A DNA stretch of 64,000 nt, taken from assembly GCA_026929865.2 (NCBI GenBank), contig CM049414.1:3353001-3417000 (forward strand), in the 5' to 3' direction. The notes beneath the pieces were generated by a model that was given only the letters and a program-made list of their open reading frames with translations, was not told the DNA's origin and did not search any database. This document shows, piece after piece, positions 10,907 through 22,372 of the stretch. Made by a program: the position numbers and the translations under genes. This DNA is from Hyperoplus lanceolatus. Taxonomy: Eukaryota > Chordata > Actinopteri > Uranoscopiformes > Ammodytidae. The first letter of the stretch is position 1; the number at the start of each line of letters is the position of its first letter.

Positions 10907-12111
10907 CTGAGTATAAACATAAGATATTATCGTTATATAGACGTTATAGATATTTAAACACAAAATGTATTAAGTTGTATTGACAAACAAACATGTTCAG
11001 TGTACTTGTACTAACCTTGTATTGAGCTTGGGACCCACAGCTCTTGGAGCAGGAACAGGCATAGCTCCTGAGGCAACGGGGAGAGCACTGCTGGATGGGC
11101 GTCGAAAGGCAAAGCGCGCAGCAGGGTCTTGCCCCTGCCAACTAGAGCCTTCCGCAGCAGTGCTCTCCCCGTGTACCTCATAGTGTCCCCCGTCTTGGAG
11201 GTCACCAAGAGCAAACGCTCCCTCTGGCCCAGGGAGTATCCCCTGGTTCCTGTCGTCGGTCAAATAGATGGAATGTGGACGGACCTAAAAATAAACATTT
11301 TTGATACAACTTTATTTGAAGGGACATGCATAAGATGACAGAATAGAAATAATGAGAATGACAAAACCATGACATGAAACCTGTCATGAACATGAAGCAG
11401 TGATGTTAAGTGTTGTGTGTTTTAATAATTGTTAATATAACAAATCATTTAACATAAGTGACTGAATTCATACAGTCTACGTTGTCATTATAAGACAGCA
11501 TGACCTGTCATGTAACATTTCACATAGTTGGCCTTACTATACAATTTAAAGAAATTCTTGAGCTTCATGTATACATTCATTAATAATAAAAACATTCATC
11601 ATAATGAATAAAAACCACAATAAATACTACAAACCAATAACAACATATTAACCATATGTGGTTGGTTTTGAGAATGGCTATCATGAGACTAGAACATTAT
11701 AATTGTGTCATCAATAGGCTTATGTGATATCATAGCCAATGCATGTAGGCTAGGCTATATTGTACAATATGATCTTGTTATTTAGATGTTGTTTTAATGT
11801 TTTATGACCAGTTTGACCAAGCTTTGAGCTTGTGTATTGACGGAAAGCTTACTCATTTCTAACATAGACTGTGGATATGTTTCTAATGAAGTACTGCTGT
11901 TATAACTGTAGATGGCGTTAGCTGATATTCTCCGCTCGGCTCGCTGTGCAGTCAATGTGTAACTGTAGATGGCGCTAACGTACAATGTTCATACACAGTA
12001 TATAAGGTCAAAACGGCTCACCTGGAAAATCATTGACAGCTTGGCCACGGAGAGATCATCTGCCCGGAGGTTCAGCCGTCGGCTCTCGAGGAAAATTACA
12101 AAGCTGGCCAT
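10716..12111 (-). CDS. Uncharacterised three-exon gene start, 5' part only
   Basis: Three minus-strand exons join in phase. Exon 1 (12,111-12,022) runs from ATG, MASFVIFLESRRLNL to SMIFQ, with donor gtgagc and phase 0. Exon 2 (11,284-11,016) follows a tttatttttag acceptor, VRPHSIYLTDDRNQG to GPKLNT, donor gttagt, phase 2. Exon 3 (10,906-10,716) follows a tatactcag acceptor, RNVLIADFVNRRPETK to DSHGNEILDCEGTR, donor gtacag, phase 1. Joined, this gives at least 183 residues with no stop. Exon 2 is Ala/Pro/Gly-rich and likely disordered; exon 3 looks like a compact alpha/beta fold. I recall a similar N-terminal layout in uncharacterised multicopy teleost proteins, some with HECT domains, but this is not certain. 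Later exons are not found; transposons fill the next 2 kb. Confidence 0.6.
11016..11284 (-). CDS. Exon 2 of the uncharacterised gene
   Basis: Encodes 89 codons plus two bases. The first part (SIYLTDDRNQGILPGPEGAF) looks structured; the rest (SSSALPVASGAMPVPAPRAV) is low-complexity. Both splice sites are canonical and the phases agree with exons 1 and 3. Confidence 0.6.
12022..12111 (-). CDS. Exon 1 of the uncharacterised gene
   Basis: Ninety bases, exactly 30 codons, beginning at the ATG whose complement is at 12,109-12,111. It encodes FVIFLESRRLNLRADDLSVA and ends at a strong donor (CCAG|gtgagc). No upstream in-frame extension is needed; a 5'UTR would lie above 12,111. Confidence 0.6.
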
Positions 12112-12169
12112 TGTGTTGAAAGAGAAAGACATGGAACGTTTGATACGTCTATATATGTATTTTTTTTTT

Positions 12170-13745
12170 TTTTAAATCGCGCGCCCTTTTCCCAGCATTC
12201 ATTGCGGTTTAATAGGGAAATCTAAATAACACAAAAACAAAACAAGCAACTGGATTATTCCGTTTTCCCATTTTGATTTTTAAATCAATAAAATGCCGTT
12301 AATTTGTTAATTCATTATTCCCTTTTTCTGATTTGATACAAAATCAGAAAAACCAAAAAAGAACTCTGTTATTTGGTTTTTCTGATTTGGTTTTAAATCG
12401 GAATGTTCAAAGATCGAACCATACACGGATTGTTGATTGATGTTTAATTAAATGTTTTAATTATTTGTTTCATTTAAAAAAAAAGGACTGTTTGATTCAA
12501 AATATGCCTGTAAAACATGAATTGATTGCGATTTCTTATTTTGTATGTTCCATGTCGCCCCTTACATACGAAAATGGGAAAGGAGACAAACAGAAAATGT
12601 AAAAAATTTGCATTTTAATTTTTGAAGTTCCAAATAATAATTTAATCAGCGGGTTAAACTGTGTCCCGCTGCCACAATGCCACAAGCTATGCGCGGCCAG
12701 CGCCGTGATGGCTCTGACCCATAGACTGTTTTCTGACCGTGGCTCATACTACTTGCTTTAGTTTGGTCTGGCTTTGCGAGACTAGACCGTGGCTATCGCC
12801 GTCTTTTAAGTAGGCTAAAGCCTCTTGTCGGTAGTGGAAACGCATGGCAGATCTAGTAGGGTAACCCTGCCGAACCGAACTGTGCTGCTCAGAGGAAACG
12901 AGGAATGATCTAAACAGCGACAGACATACAGCTGTTGATCCAGATCAAAACGGGACAAACCACCAAATGTTTAATCTTTATTGAGAGAGGAAACGTATTT
13001 TGGCTGGCTGCCAAAGGCTGCTATGTCATTGTCTGTCATAGGCTACCATCGAGAGCCTTATTTTACAAAAAGCTCAATTCAGATAGCCTATAGCCTAAAC
13101 GTGGACAAAATATAGCCTAGACAAGTTTCTTCTTTCCTCAACACACACACACGCCCCCTTAAACTGGGCGATTGTCCACTTTGACTCGGCAAGTGAAGTG
13201 AAGACAGAGAAAAAAGAAAGACAGAGACGACGATCGCCTCAGACGCAATTTTCACTCGTGGATCTACCCAATAAAAATGTTTTCATATGCAGCTGTCTGC
13301 ACTGGGGCTCATGCCTCAGCTGATCACGAGTATCAATAACATTATCAATAATGTAGGGTGTGTCCCTCAGTTCCCAGTGCGATGCTGACGTCCGCACGTA
13401 ATCGGTGATTAATGAATGAAGAGTAAAACAAACATTTATTATATGATTAGGCTATGAGACCCAAGGCAAGCCTACCTTTGCGCAATGGTTAAGTTCGCCT
13501 CTGGGCGCGTGCGCACGCACTTTTACTAAATTGAAACATGTATTTTTCAAAATCAACATTTAGGCCATTATTCTCATATTTGATATCCTGGTCATGAATT
13601 GTGATTAAAAATGGATAAAACGTGTTTTAGTATAATATGTAATGTAGATGAGAGGATGATTATTAAAAAAACAGGTCACTTTTGGTTTTCGTGTTTTGAT
13701 TTCCAAACGGATATGGATTGAACGGAAGGTACACGGATTGTATGT
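12170..13745. other. Gene-free stretch with a short hairpin
   Basis: AT-rich and probably transposon-derived. Bases 12,341-12,357 (AAATCAGAAAAACCAAA) are the exact reverse complement of 12,372-12,388, giving a hairpin with 17-bp arms and a 14-base loop. A CA run lies near 13,142-13,153. No exon is visible. Confidence 0.5.
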
Positions 13746-13746
13746 T

Positions 13747-14065
13747 TAGTGCTGTCAAACGATTATAATATTTAATCGCGATTAATCGCATTAATGTCAT
13801 AGTTAACTCGCACATTTTTATCTACTCTAAATGTCCCTTGATTTATTTTTGTCCCCATATTTTTTTCTCATTTTAATGCTCTTATCACACACATTCTCTA
13901 CACCCTTGCAATGCAGTGTAGTTTCTGTAAAATATCATAATTTCCAGTTTTGTGCAAATAGCCCACAATGTAGATCCCCACCCCACCCCTAGAACAGATA
14001 CACAAACATATTAGTATTAAGGCTAAATTAAACTGGTTGTTGCCTGAATGTTTTGGGAGCTGTTC
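13747..14065. mobile_element. hAT terminal fragment
   Basis: Begins GTGCTGTCAAACGATTATAA with TTAATCGCGATTAATCGCAT, the 5' end pattern of a widespread fish hAT family. Ends of the same type (TTTGACAGCCCTAA and CTGACAGCCCTAG) appear at 4935-4952 and 29,772-29,785. No matching 3' end lies close by, so this is a truncated copy. Confidence 0.5.
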
Positions 14066-14544
14066 CTCCAACCCAGATAGCAGACAAACATTGATTCAAC
14101 ATTGAATCAAGGTTAATGCCTTGATCTAATTAACATTGAAACAATGTTGTTTTCTGATGGTTTTGGTTGATTTATGACCAGGCTTGCACCCTAAAATAAC
14201 ATTGTTCCAACATCAAAATAGATGTAAAACCAATGTTGTTTCAAGTAAAATTCAATCATTGATTTGACATTGATTAAATATTGAATCAATGTTGATGCAT
14301 TGATCTAATTAACATTGAAACAATGTTGTTTTCTGATGGTTTTGGTTGATTTATGACCAGGCTTGCACCCTGAAATAACATTGTTTCAACATCAAAATAG
14401 ATGTAAAACCAATGTTGTTTCAAGTAAAATTCAATCATTGATTTGACATTGATTAAATATTGATTCAATGTTGATGCATTGATCTAATTAACATTGAAAC
14501 AATGTTGTTTTCTGATGGTTTTGGTTGATTTATGACCAGGCTTG

Positions 14545-15842
14545 CAGTGACGTGCGGTCAGGGTAGGCAGGGTAGGCAGTGCCTACCCTGGCGCCGTGTG
14601 CAAAAATAAATAAATAAATAAAATAAAATAAAATATTTTTTTTATTTAATAAACTTATATTTGTATTATTACTGTTAATTATTTCGATCTTTACATGTAA
14701 TCCGCGATTACTTTAAAAAAAGTGTAGACGTTTTGATTAGAAACGTGGCAGTTAGTAAGTTACGCCAAAAAAATATTGTGCCTTTGCTGTTTCCCATTCA
14801 TTGTGTACGGCAAAGAATCAGTGCCTTTGCGCCTATTCATTGTGGACGGCAAGAAAAAAAAAGTTTTCGCGCATGCGCACTTGATTCTGTATTATTTAAC
14901 ATGTACGCAAATAAGCATAATTCTTTGTGCCTTTTTTACGTAAATGGTATGCCACATAAGCCTTTACGTTACATATCATTCATGGACCAATTAAAATCGA
15001 GATATTACTAGACATTTACGCAGCTTAGGCCAACGTCACTACGTTGGCTATGCTCATTCACGTCGCGTTACCCCCGCGGATTTTTAAGTCAACATTGCAG
15101 CTGCCGTGCCCGCAGATATTTCAGACTGGAGGAATTTTAACAAATTGGATTATAATTTAAAAAGGAACAGCATGAATAGCAAGAGGAAGGCCTGCGCCAG
15201 CCTTGGACGGTGTACAGCAGCAACAGGGACAAACAATGTTCGAGCATTTGAAACGGACAGGTAGCCTACATGAACGGAAGGATGCTAGCTAGCTAGCTGT
15301 GCTGTCAGTCAGACTGTCACTGGATTACTATCGTCTTGCTTATTTCTACAGCCAGGGAGTCAGAATGGTGAGTCAGAAACTTTTTTGGGGTTTATTTAAT
15401 AATAAAATTGGATGAATTGATACCGAGTGCAATCCATTCTGCATTTTATATTCAATTGAGCAGTTGTGTTTTCATTGTTACTGACGGACAAACCTAAGCT
15501 CTGCAATGTGGATAAATGGTTACATTCTGATGCTGGACAGGTCCATGGGGCATATGCTACTGGTACTTTATCTATTCAGATAAAGTTTATGGAGTGGAGT
15601 TGCCATCAGTTATGCTGTAGTCCTACATAATGATGAAGTCTGTCTTTTATTTTTAAGTTGAATAGAAGTAGTACCGGTAGTTTGAATCGGCGAAGGTTTG
15701 ACTTGTTGCCTTACGTTTTTTCGGCCCTCGGTGTGAGGGACGGGTCCGTTAAGTCGATGGATGCGATGTTTAATCATTTAGACCAAACTACAGTAGGCTA
15801 CGGGCAAACCTGAAGTCACCGTCGTCACATTTCATATACGTC

Positions 15843-15881
<39 letters not shown>

Positions 15882-16026
15882 TGAGAAAGAGAGGAACTTA
15901 TTTGAAATCGGCCGTGCGTGCCTGTTTGTTGTTTATTGTTTTTGATTTAACAATATATAGGTTTAGAGAAATCTGGCTTTCAGAACTCAGTGCCTACCCA
16001 CTCACTGACCTCACCGCACGTCACTG
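14545..16026. mobile_element. hAT element with exact 8-bp TSD
   Basis: Terminal inverted repeats CAGTGACGTGCGGT and ACCGCACGTCACTG bound 1482 bases. The flanks at 14,537-14,544 and 16,027-16,034 are both CAGGCTTG, a perfect 8-bp duplication, the hAT hallmark. The insertion splits a 179-bp tandem repeat unit. Inside are an A/T-rich simple repeat (14,600-14,650), a GT run at 15,845-15,880 and a short frame with NSKRKACASLGRCTAATGT, possibly a transposase remnant. Non-autonomous. Confidence 0.9.
15845..15880. repeat. (GT)n microsatellite
   Basis: A run of about 17 GT units inside the hAT at 14,545-16,026, so it moved with, or arose after, that element. Confidence 0.85.
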
Positions 16027-16599
16027 CAGGCTTGCACCCTGAAATAACATTGTTTCAACATCAAAATAGATGTAAAACCAATGTTGTTTCAAGTAAAATT
16101 CAATCATTGATTTGACATTGATTAAATATTGATTCAATGTTGATGCATTGATCTAATTAACATTGAAACAATGTTGTTTTCTGATGGTTTTGGTTGATTT
16201 ATGACCAGGCTTGCACCCTGAAATAACATTGTTCCAACATCAAAATAGATGTAAAACCAATGTTGTTTCAAGTAAAATTCAATCATTGATTTGACCTTGA
16301 TTCAATATTTAATCAATGTTGATGCATTGATCTAATTAACATTGAAACAATGTTGTTTTCTGATGGTTTTGGTTGATTTATGACCAGGTCTGGTCATGTT
16401 GTTTCAAGTTAAATTCAATCGTTGATTTAACATTGAATCAAGGTTGACATTTTGGGTTGATTTACAACCAGGTTTGCACCCTGAAATAGATAAAAATAGA
16501 TAATAAAACAATGTTAGTTCAACTTTATATCAATCACTGTTTTAACATTGAAATAATATCAAATTAATCATGATTAATGTACAGCAGGATTCTAGTGTT

Positions 16600-17206
16600 A
16601 ACTCCTATAACACCTTTCCTTAAACAAAAAAAACTTACTTCAGACATGATTTACATATGATATTTAATTTTAATTACATTTTCAAAAAGACAAAACAACA
16701 TTGTAATCAAAAAACAAACAAAAAATCAATTTTTGACCCCCTCCCCACTACCATATTATGGATGAGCCTCTTTTGAAAGCCCGCTAAAAATTAGGGCATG
16801 GGGTTATGCTTTCACATTCGGTACGATTGTGCATTTGGTGTTTCCCTCAGGATTTTTAGAGACTGCTGGGGGAGAAGAAAACCTTTTTACCTTTTAAAGT
16901 TAAATGCATCAATCTGGTGCACTTTGGTGGCTAAATCTGATTTATGTTGTGCTCTGTAAACAGTTGTCATATATGTCCTGCCTATTACAATTTTCTGGAA
17001 TAATTTGGAGACACAAGCCATATAAACTACTGAAGAAAAACGCATATGAAAATAAAATACAATAAACACTATGATCTAATATAGACAGGTCCTGTCTAGC
17101 ACTCATTTCTGGAATAATCTGGATCTTGAAACTTTTTTTATATATCAAATATTCATTGAAGATAAATGAATTAACCAGCCATAGCTGCATATTTTGGGGA
17201 GATGTA
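16600..17206. other. Gene-free stretch with a hAT subterminal motif
   Basis: No exon. Bases 16,905-16,924 carry AAATGCATCAATCTGGTGCA, a motif also found beside hAT ends at 30,659, 43,932 and, inverted, 20,661. The nearby GTGTTTCCCTCAGGATTTTT (16,840-16,860) resembles hAT ends of the AGTGTTTCCC type. Confidence 0.45.
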
Positions 17207-17215
17207 CGTGTAAAT

Positions 17216-17580
17216 TAGCCTGGAAATCCAGACCCTGATATCTTGAACGATAGAGGGTCTGGCCACGATCAATAGTAATTTCCAACTCAAGGGGCGGCTC
17301 CTACTCTTGCGTTCAAATGCCACTGCACGCAGTTGGATAGCACTACAACCAATCAGAGCGATGCACAAGGTGACGTAAGCCCCTTTCGTTTAGCGAACAG
17401 CTGTTAAACTGTTAAATTAAACGTTTGCCGTTGTCGGTCGGCAAAACAGAACATTCCACTTACTTGCTAATGAAAGATTTGAGTGCCGTCTTCCAAATCG
17501 TTAAGGGTCGAGGCCAAAGCAGTCTCAAACTCAAATTTAATTTGCCAGCGCCTAGTGGCAGGTCTGGGAATGCCAGGCTG
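17216..17580. mobile_element. MULE-like MITE with 9-bp TSD, copy 1
   Basis: Begins TAGCCTGGAAATCCAGAC and ends with TGCCAGGCTG. Both flanks read CGTGTAAAT (17,207-17,215 and 17,581-17,589), a perfect 9-bp duplication. A second member, in opposite orientation, is at 52,044-52,620 and also has a perfect 9-bp TSD. Nine bases excludes Tc1 (2) and differs from hAT (8); it fits Mutator-like elements. No coding capacity. Confidence 0.85.
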
Positions 17581-17622
17581 CGTGTAAATATAGAATTTCA
17601 AAATTTCAGACTCCCCTAAAAT

Positions 17623-18224
17623 AGGCCTTTCACACTTCGCAAAATGGTGCTAGTTCCTGGGCTAGTTCGGAGTTAGAGCCAGTGTTTTGGTTTCACACCG
17701 CCAGAAAGCCTGCTCCGGGCCGTAAAAACCGGTTCAACTCATACCCCAGGATTGAGCAGGGTTTGAAGTGAACCGCTTGCGCCAGCGGCCGGGGGAGGGA
17801 TTATCCTGACCAACCAGACCAACTAAAACCTCATGCCCGCCATGTTTAAAAACACCGCTATACGAGACGTAAACATAATTGCGAACGTAGCGATCAAATT
17901 GACGTGAGAATGCGCTGTATGGGTCCTGTTTGGTTAAGAAAGCAAAGCGAGAGCTAACACGTGTAAAAATAAGACGTATTCGCTGTTGTTGTGCTTAAAG
18001 CTAGCAGTAGCTTCAGCGTTAGCCACAAGAGCAGTGGCGATTCGGGCGACGTACACACACGTTTACAGTGACGATCATGGCGTTGCTCTCTTGCCGGCTC
18101 CATGGCTGTCTCAGGTCGATGTGAAACCAACAGTTCATAACTGGGATAAGGCTGTAACCAGTTTTGAACTGACCCCAACACCAGCCTGGAACTGACTCTT
18201 GGTTCATTTTGGTGTGAAAGGCCT
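17623..18224. mobile_element. MITE with AGGCCTTTCACAC inverted ends
   Basis: The left end AGGCCTTTCACAC is answered at the right by GTGTGAAAGGCCT. The spacing is about 600 bases and the interior is gene-free and GC-richer than its surroundings. The target duplication could not be fixed because A-rich flanks surround both ends. Confidence 0.6.
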
Positions 18225-19679
18225 AAAAGTGGACTGTACCATCTCAACCCTGCCAATCTCCTGCCATTGCACAAAGCAATGCACGGTAGTAATGTAAATA
18301 GCTAGGTTGTTTTTGCCCAATACACTTCACTTTTTTGGTCATGGTTTATGAATAAAATAATGTCAAGCTATATTATTTCATTTTATTTAAAGGAACCACC
18401 TCACTTTACATGGAACTTGACCTTGGTCTAATATACAGTGGCTTGAAAAAGTATTCATACCCCTTGAACTTTTCCACATTTTGTCACGTAACCACACGTA
18501 CATTTATTTTATTGGGATTTCATGTGATAGAACAACACAAAGTGGCGCATAATTGTGAAGTGGAATGAAAATTAAACATGGTTTCAAGTTTTTTTATAAA
18601 TAAAAAACTGAAAAATGTGACGTGCAAAAGTATTCAACCCCTAGTCAATACGTTGTAGAACCATCTCTAGCTTCAATAACAGCTGCAAGTCTATTAGGGT
18701 ATGTCTCTACCAGCTTTGTACATTTACACACTGACATTTTTGCCCATTCATCTTTCCAAAATAGCTCAAGCTTCAGATTCAGCGTCAGATTGGATGCAGA
18801 GTGTCTGTGAACAGCAATTTTCAAGTCTTTCCAGATATTCTCAATTGGATTGAGGTCTGGACTTTGACTGGGCCATTCTAACACATGACTATGCTTTGAT
18901 CTAAACCATTCCATTGTAGATATGGCTGTATGTTTAGGGTAGTTGTCCTGCTGTAAGGTGAACTTTCACCCCACTCTCAAGTCAGTTGCAGACTCTAACA
19001 GGTTTTCTGCCCTGTATTTGGCTCCATCCATCTTCCCATCAACTCTAACCAGTTTCCCCTTCCCTGCTGAAGAACAGGACCCCCACAGCATGATGCTGTC
19101 ACCACCATGTTTCACGGTGGGTAGGGCTGCAACAACGAATCGATAAAATTGATTAAAATCGATTACTAAAAGCGTTGGCAACGAATTTGGTCATCGATTC
19201 GTTGAGTCGCGCGATTAATAAGTCACATGTAGGCGCGGCACTGTTTATCCAGCCGCCGACAGGTTCATGCACGCCCACAGCGAGCCTTCTGCACGTGAAG
19301 CGGTGCGGGAAAGCTATAGTGTGAGCGGCCGCAGCTTCTATTTTGGTCATATCTTATTTCATTTATTTATTACGGCTCACGGCCATAGCACATGGCATGG
19401 AGCACACAATTCAAATTATATCATTACAAACAAACAATGGTGTACGGCAAGGACAAAACAAAAACAAAAAACATTACTTAAACAATGGCAGGACATTTCT
19501 CAGGAAGGCTCCTGTTTTAACAATAACCCCTGGTTTTTCTGACCTCAAAAGCGAAATCAGTTTAATCCTAGATGGTAAATAAACACTGAACTGTAGGCCT
19601 ATATAAGCACGGCATCGGGCGCATCAACAGTCATTCAAAGCAGCGGCAGTGATCACACAACCGAACGGTGTAAAGTCCC

Positions 19680-20769
19680 AGTGTTTCCCACTAATGTATC
19701 ATTCCGTGGCGGGCCGCCACACTTTCATTTTGCCCCGCCACACTTTCATTTTTTTTTTTTTTTTTTTTTGATATATGTATATTTTACTATTTAAAAAATA
19801 TACATGTATACATTTCATTTGCAATGCGCGAGTTTCACTTGGAAACAATAGCATTTCCGCATAAAAATCTTTAACGTGTGATTCGCGCTGTGATCTCAAG
19901 AAACAATATTTCCTTCAATCATGGACGTATTATCAAAGCGCCGCTTGAGGGATCGAGGCTTCAATCTCCCCGAGTCAATCAGCCCCTCCCCCTGCGGTGT
20001 CAACACGCGCTGTGACTGTATTGCCTTTGAACACTCTAATTTTTTCAAAGTAAACGCTTCGGACCCCGCGGGACACTCAGTTAAGAGCATCGAGGGGGCG
20101 CCGAGAGGCAGGGGCTGGGACAGACGGTAGCTCGCCTCGCGGGCCGCGGCGGACCGTAAGCTCGATCCCGAGATCCAACTACGAGCTTTTTAACTGCAGC
20201 AACTTTAAGATACGCTATTGGAGCTGGAATTACCGCGGCTGCTGGCACCAGACTTGCCCTCCAATGGATCCTCGTTAAAGGATTTAAAGTGTACTCATTC
20301 CAATTACAGGGCCTCGAAAGAGTCCTGTATTGTTATTCCACCGTCACTACCTCCCGAGTTGGGAGTGGGTAATATGCGCGCTGCTGCCTTTCCAGCAGAG
20401 GCACCCTCTGCTGGAAGATATTGTGGCTATCCTTCGTGATTGTAGTCACAGTTATTTGAGTAGTAATTCAACAATCTAATAAAACAAAAGGGCGCTTGTG
20501 TTCACTCTTTTGAACCACAGGTAACCACCACCTTTGCTTCATTTTTTTTTTATGGCTCAAATGTGTATCATAGAAAATTATTTATTCATTAACCATTGAT
20601 AAGTGTGTTAAACTCCATCTTAATCACCATTTATATAGGAATAGTGTTCCTCAAAGTACACCAGATTGATGCATTTAACATTTAAAAGATACAAAATTTT
20701 CTTCCGGGGGAGCATACCCCCGGACCCCCCCCCCCCCCCACACTTTCAGAAAATTCTGTGGGAAACACT
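19680..20769. mobile_element. hAT nested in a hAT, carrying 18S rRNA
   Basis: Ends AGTGTTTCCCAC and GTGGGAAACACT; flanks AAAGTCCC (19,672-19,679) and GAAGTCCC (20,770-20,777) match 7 of 8. The interior holds a T-run at 19,751-19,769, an antisense 18S rRNA segment (20,025-20,393) and near the right end the module GGGGGAGCATACCCCCGGAC with a G/C palindrome. Non-autonomous. Confidence 0.8.
20025..20393 (-). rRNA. 18S rRNA fragment (pseudogene), antisense
   Basis: The plus strand is the reverse complement of the 18S region containing the universal 530 loop. I recognise CTTTGAACACTCTAATTTTT, AACGCTTCGGACCCCGCGGG, CATCGAGGGGGCGCCGAGAG, CCAACTACGAGCTTTTTAAC, GGAATTACCGCGGCTGCTGG and CTCCAATGGATCCTCGTTAA. 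The match runs about 369 bases and stops sharply on both sides. Small differences (for example in the GGAGTGGGTAATATGCGCGC stretch) show decay. It is not a working rRNA gene: only about one fifth of 18S is present and it lies in a transposon. Confidence 0.9.
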
Positions 20770-21694
20770 GAAGTCCCTTCAGTTAAAAATAGTAATCCAG
20801 TTTTTAAATCCATGTTAAAATCATAAGGATTTGCAGAGCTAATTAGCTCAAAAGTTAAAAAAAGTAGCAAACATGTCAACTGTGATGTGTTCAGGCCAGC
20901 TCAGTAATATGATTGATGTGTTCAAATGCAACACACAAAAATAATTCGATTTTGGCGAACTTATTTTCCCAGCAATATAAAATAGATAGTAAAGATGGAA
21001 TTATGACCTGTTTAATGTCCTATCTTGAGCTAGGATCATATCAGCAATTAAAGCAATAATACAAGTTATATTTCAACAAAATAATAGAAAAGTATCAATT
21101 GTGATATCAATAAAGACTTGGATCATTAAGGAGTCTTGAAAATGGTATCAATATCAATAAAAATTAACGATCTCCTGTCATCTGAGAGAAATTAAGATGA
21201 TTTAATTTTTTTAACCATTAGTATTTACCGGTTACAAATATTATCGGTTGACTAGTTTACCATGGACATCCCTTATATACTATAAATGTATATCATGCAT
21301 TGTATCTTTTTTTTGTGTTATCCCAGTTAAGTTTATTATTCATTTTTTATCATTATTATTATTACTTTTAATAGTTCCGGGACATTGGAGCAATAACCTG
21401 GTGTTTTGACACTCCAGTCTGCACTTTGAAATTGAAGTAATTTTCAGTTTTTGAATAAAGATGCGGCATTTACAAATGTTTCTTTTTTTATCCGATTAAT
21501 CGAAAAAATAATCGACCGATTAATTGATTATTAAAATAATCGTTAGTTGCAGCCCTAATGGTGGGGATGGTGTGTATAGGGTGATGTGCAGTGTTAGTTT
21601 TCCACCACACATTGAATTTTGCATTATGGCCAAAAACTATAATTTGGGTCTCATCTGACCTGAGCACCTTCCTCCAACCCTTGCCACAAACCAT

Positions 21695-22300
21695 TCGGTG
21701 GACGCAGCATATGCAGATAAGACCAAACTTGAAGTTTCTGGCCTAAATGCAAAATGCAATGTGTGGCGGAAAACTCACACTGCACATCACCATGAAAACA
21801 CCATCCCTACCGTTAAACATGGTGGTGGCAGCATCATGCTTTGGGGGTCCTGTTCTTCAGCAGGGACAGAGAAGCAGGTCAGAGTTGATGGGAAGATGGA
21901 TTGAGCCAAATACAAGGCAGAAAAACCTGTTAGAGTCTGCAAAAGACTTGAGAGTGGGGTGGAGGTTCACTTTCAATGAGGACAACTACCCTAAACATAC
22001 AGCCATATCTACAATGGAATGGTTTAGATCAAAGCATAGTCATATGTTACAATGGCCCAGTCAAAGTCAAGACCTAAATACAATTGAGAATATCTGGAAA
22101 GACTTGAAAATTGCTGTTCACAGACACTCTGCATCCAATCTGACGCTGGATCTGAAGCTCGGGCTATTTTGCAAAGATGAACGGGCAAAAATGTCAGTCT
22201 GTAGATGTACAAAGCTGGTAGAGACATACCCTAATAGACTTGGAGCTGTGATTGCAGCGATAGGTGGTTCCACAACGTATTTACTCAGGGGGGCTGAATA
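21695..22300 (+). pseudogene. Tc1 transposase C-terminal half, right arm
   Basis: Plus strand. [18 protein letters not shown] starts the arm, then [17 protein letters not shown], a frame change, FTFNEDNYPKHTA with the second catalytic Asp, and NTIENIWKDLKIAVHR with the Glu. The last frame runs to a stop in the 3' ITR region. It differs at many residues from the left arm, so the two arms are not a recent copy of each other. Confidence 0.75.
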
Positions 22301-22372
22301 CTTTTGCTCGCCACACTTTTCAGTTTTTTATTTATACATTTTTTTTTAAATCATATTTTATTTTCATTCCAC

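Larger units (their letters stand above)
14068..16600. repeat. Tandem array, 179-bp period, in a MITE-like element
   Basis: The anchor GTTGATGCATTGATC (first copy slightly changed) recurs at 14,112, 14,291, 14,470, 16,139 and 16,318. The steps are 179, 179, 1669 and 179 bases; the long step becomes exactly 179 once the 1482-bp hAT and its 8-bp TSD are removed. Each unit is AT-rich and full of ATTGATTCAATG-like palindromes. The array begins with CCCAGATAGCAGACAAACAT; a related end, CGCCCTGCTATCTGGGA, appears at 28,614-28,631. Confidence 0.85.
19122..21557. mobile_element. hAT inserted in the Tc1 left arm
   Basis: Ends TAGGGCTGCAAC and GTTGCAGCCCTA. Flanks ACGGTGGG (19,114-19,121) and ATGGTGGG (21,558-21,565) match 7 of 8, an aged hAT duplication. 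Joining the flanks restores the Tc1 transposase frame. The element carries CGATTAATCG-like subterminal motifs. Another hAT, 19,680-20,769, is nested inside it. No transposase frame survives. Confidence 0.85.
18645..21694 (-). pseudogene. Tc1 transposase C-terminal half, left arm
   Basis: Minus strand, interrupted by the hAT at 19,122-21,557. The upstream part (21,694 to 21,566) reads [20 protein letters not shown], with the first catalytic Asp. The downstream parts (19,121 to 18,966 and 18,914 to 18,645) read [18 protein letters not shown], then SPDLNPIENIWKDLK with the catalytic Glu. There is a frame change between them. No N-terminal DNA-binding domain is present. Confidence 0.75.

Noticed and set aside
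14068..16600. A CRISPR array or bacterial repeat locus
   Set aside because: The 179-bp units are contiguous without spacers, AT-rich, and in a vertebrate genome; it is a minisatellite.
20025..20393. A working 18S rRNA gene or rDNA unit
   Set aside because: Only about 370 bases of 18S are present, with no 5.8S, 28S or spacer, and it lies in a nested transposon.
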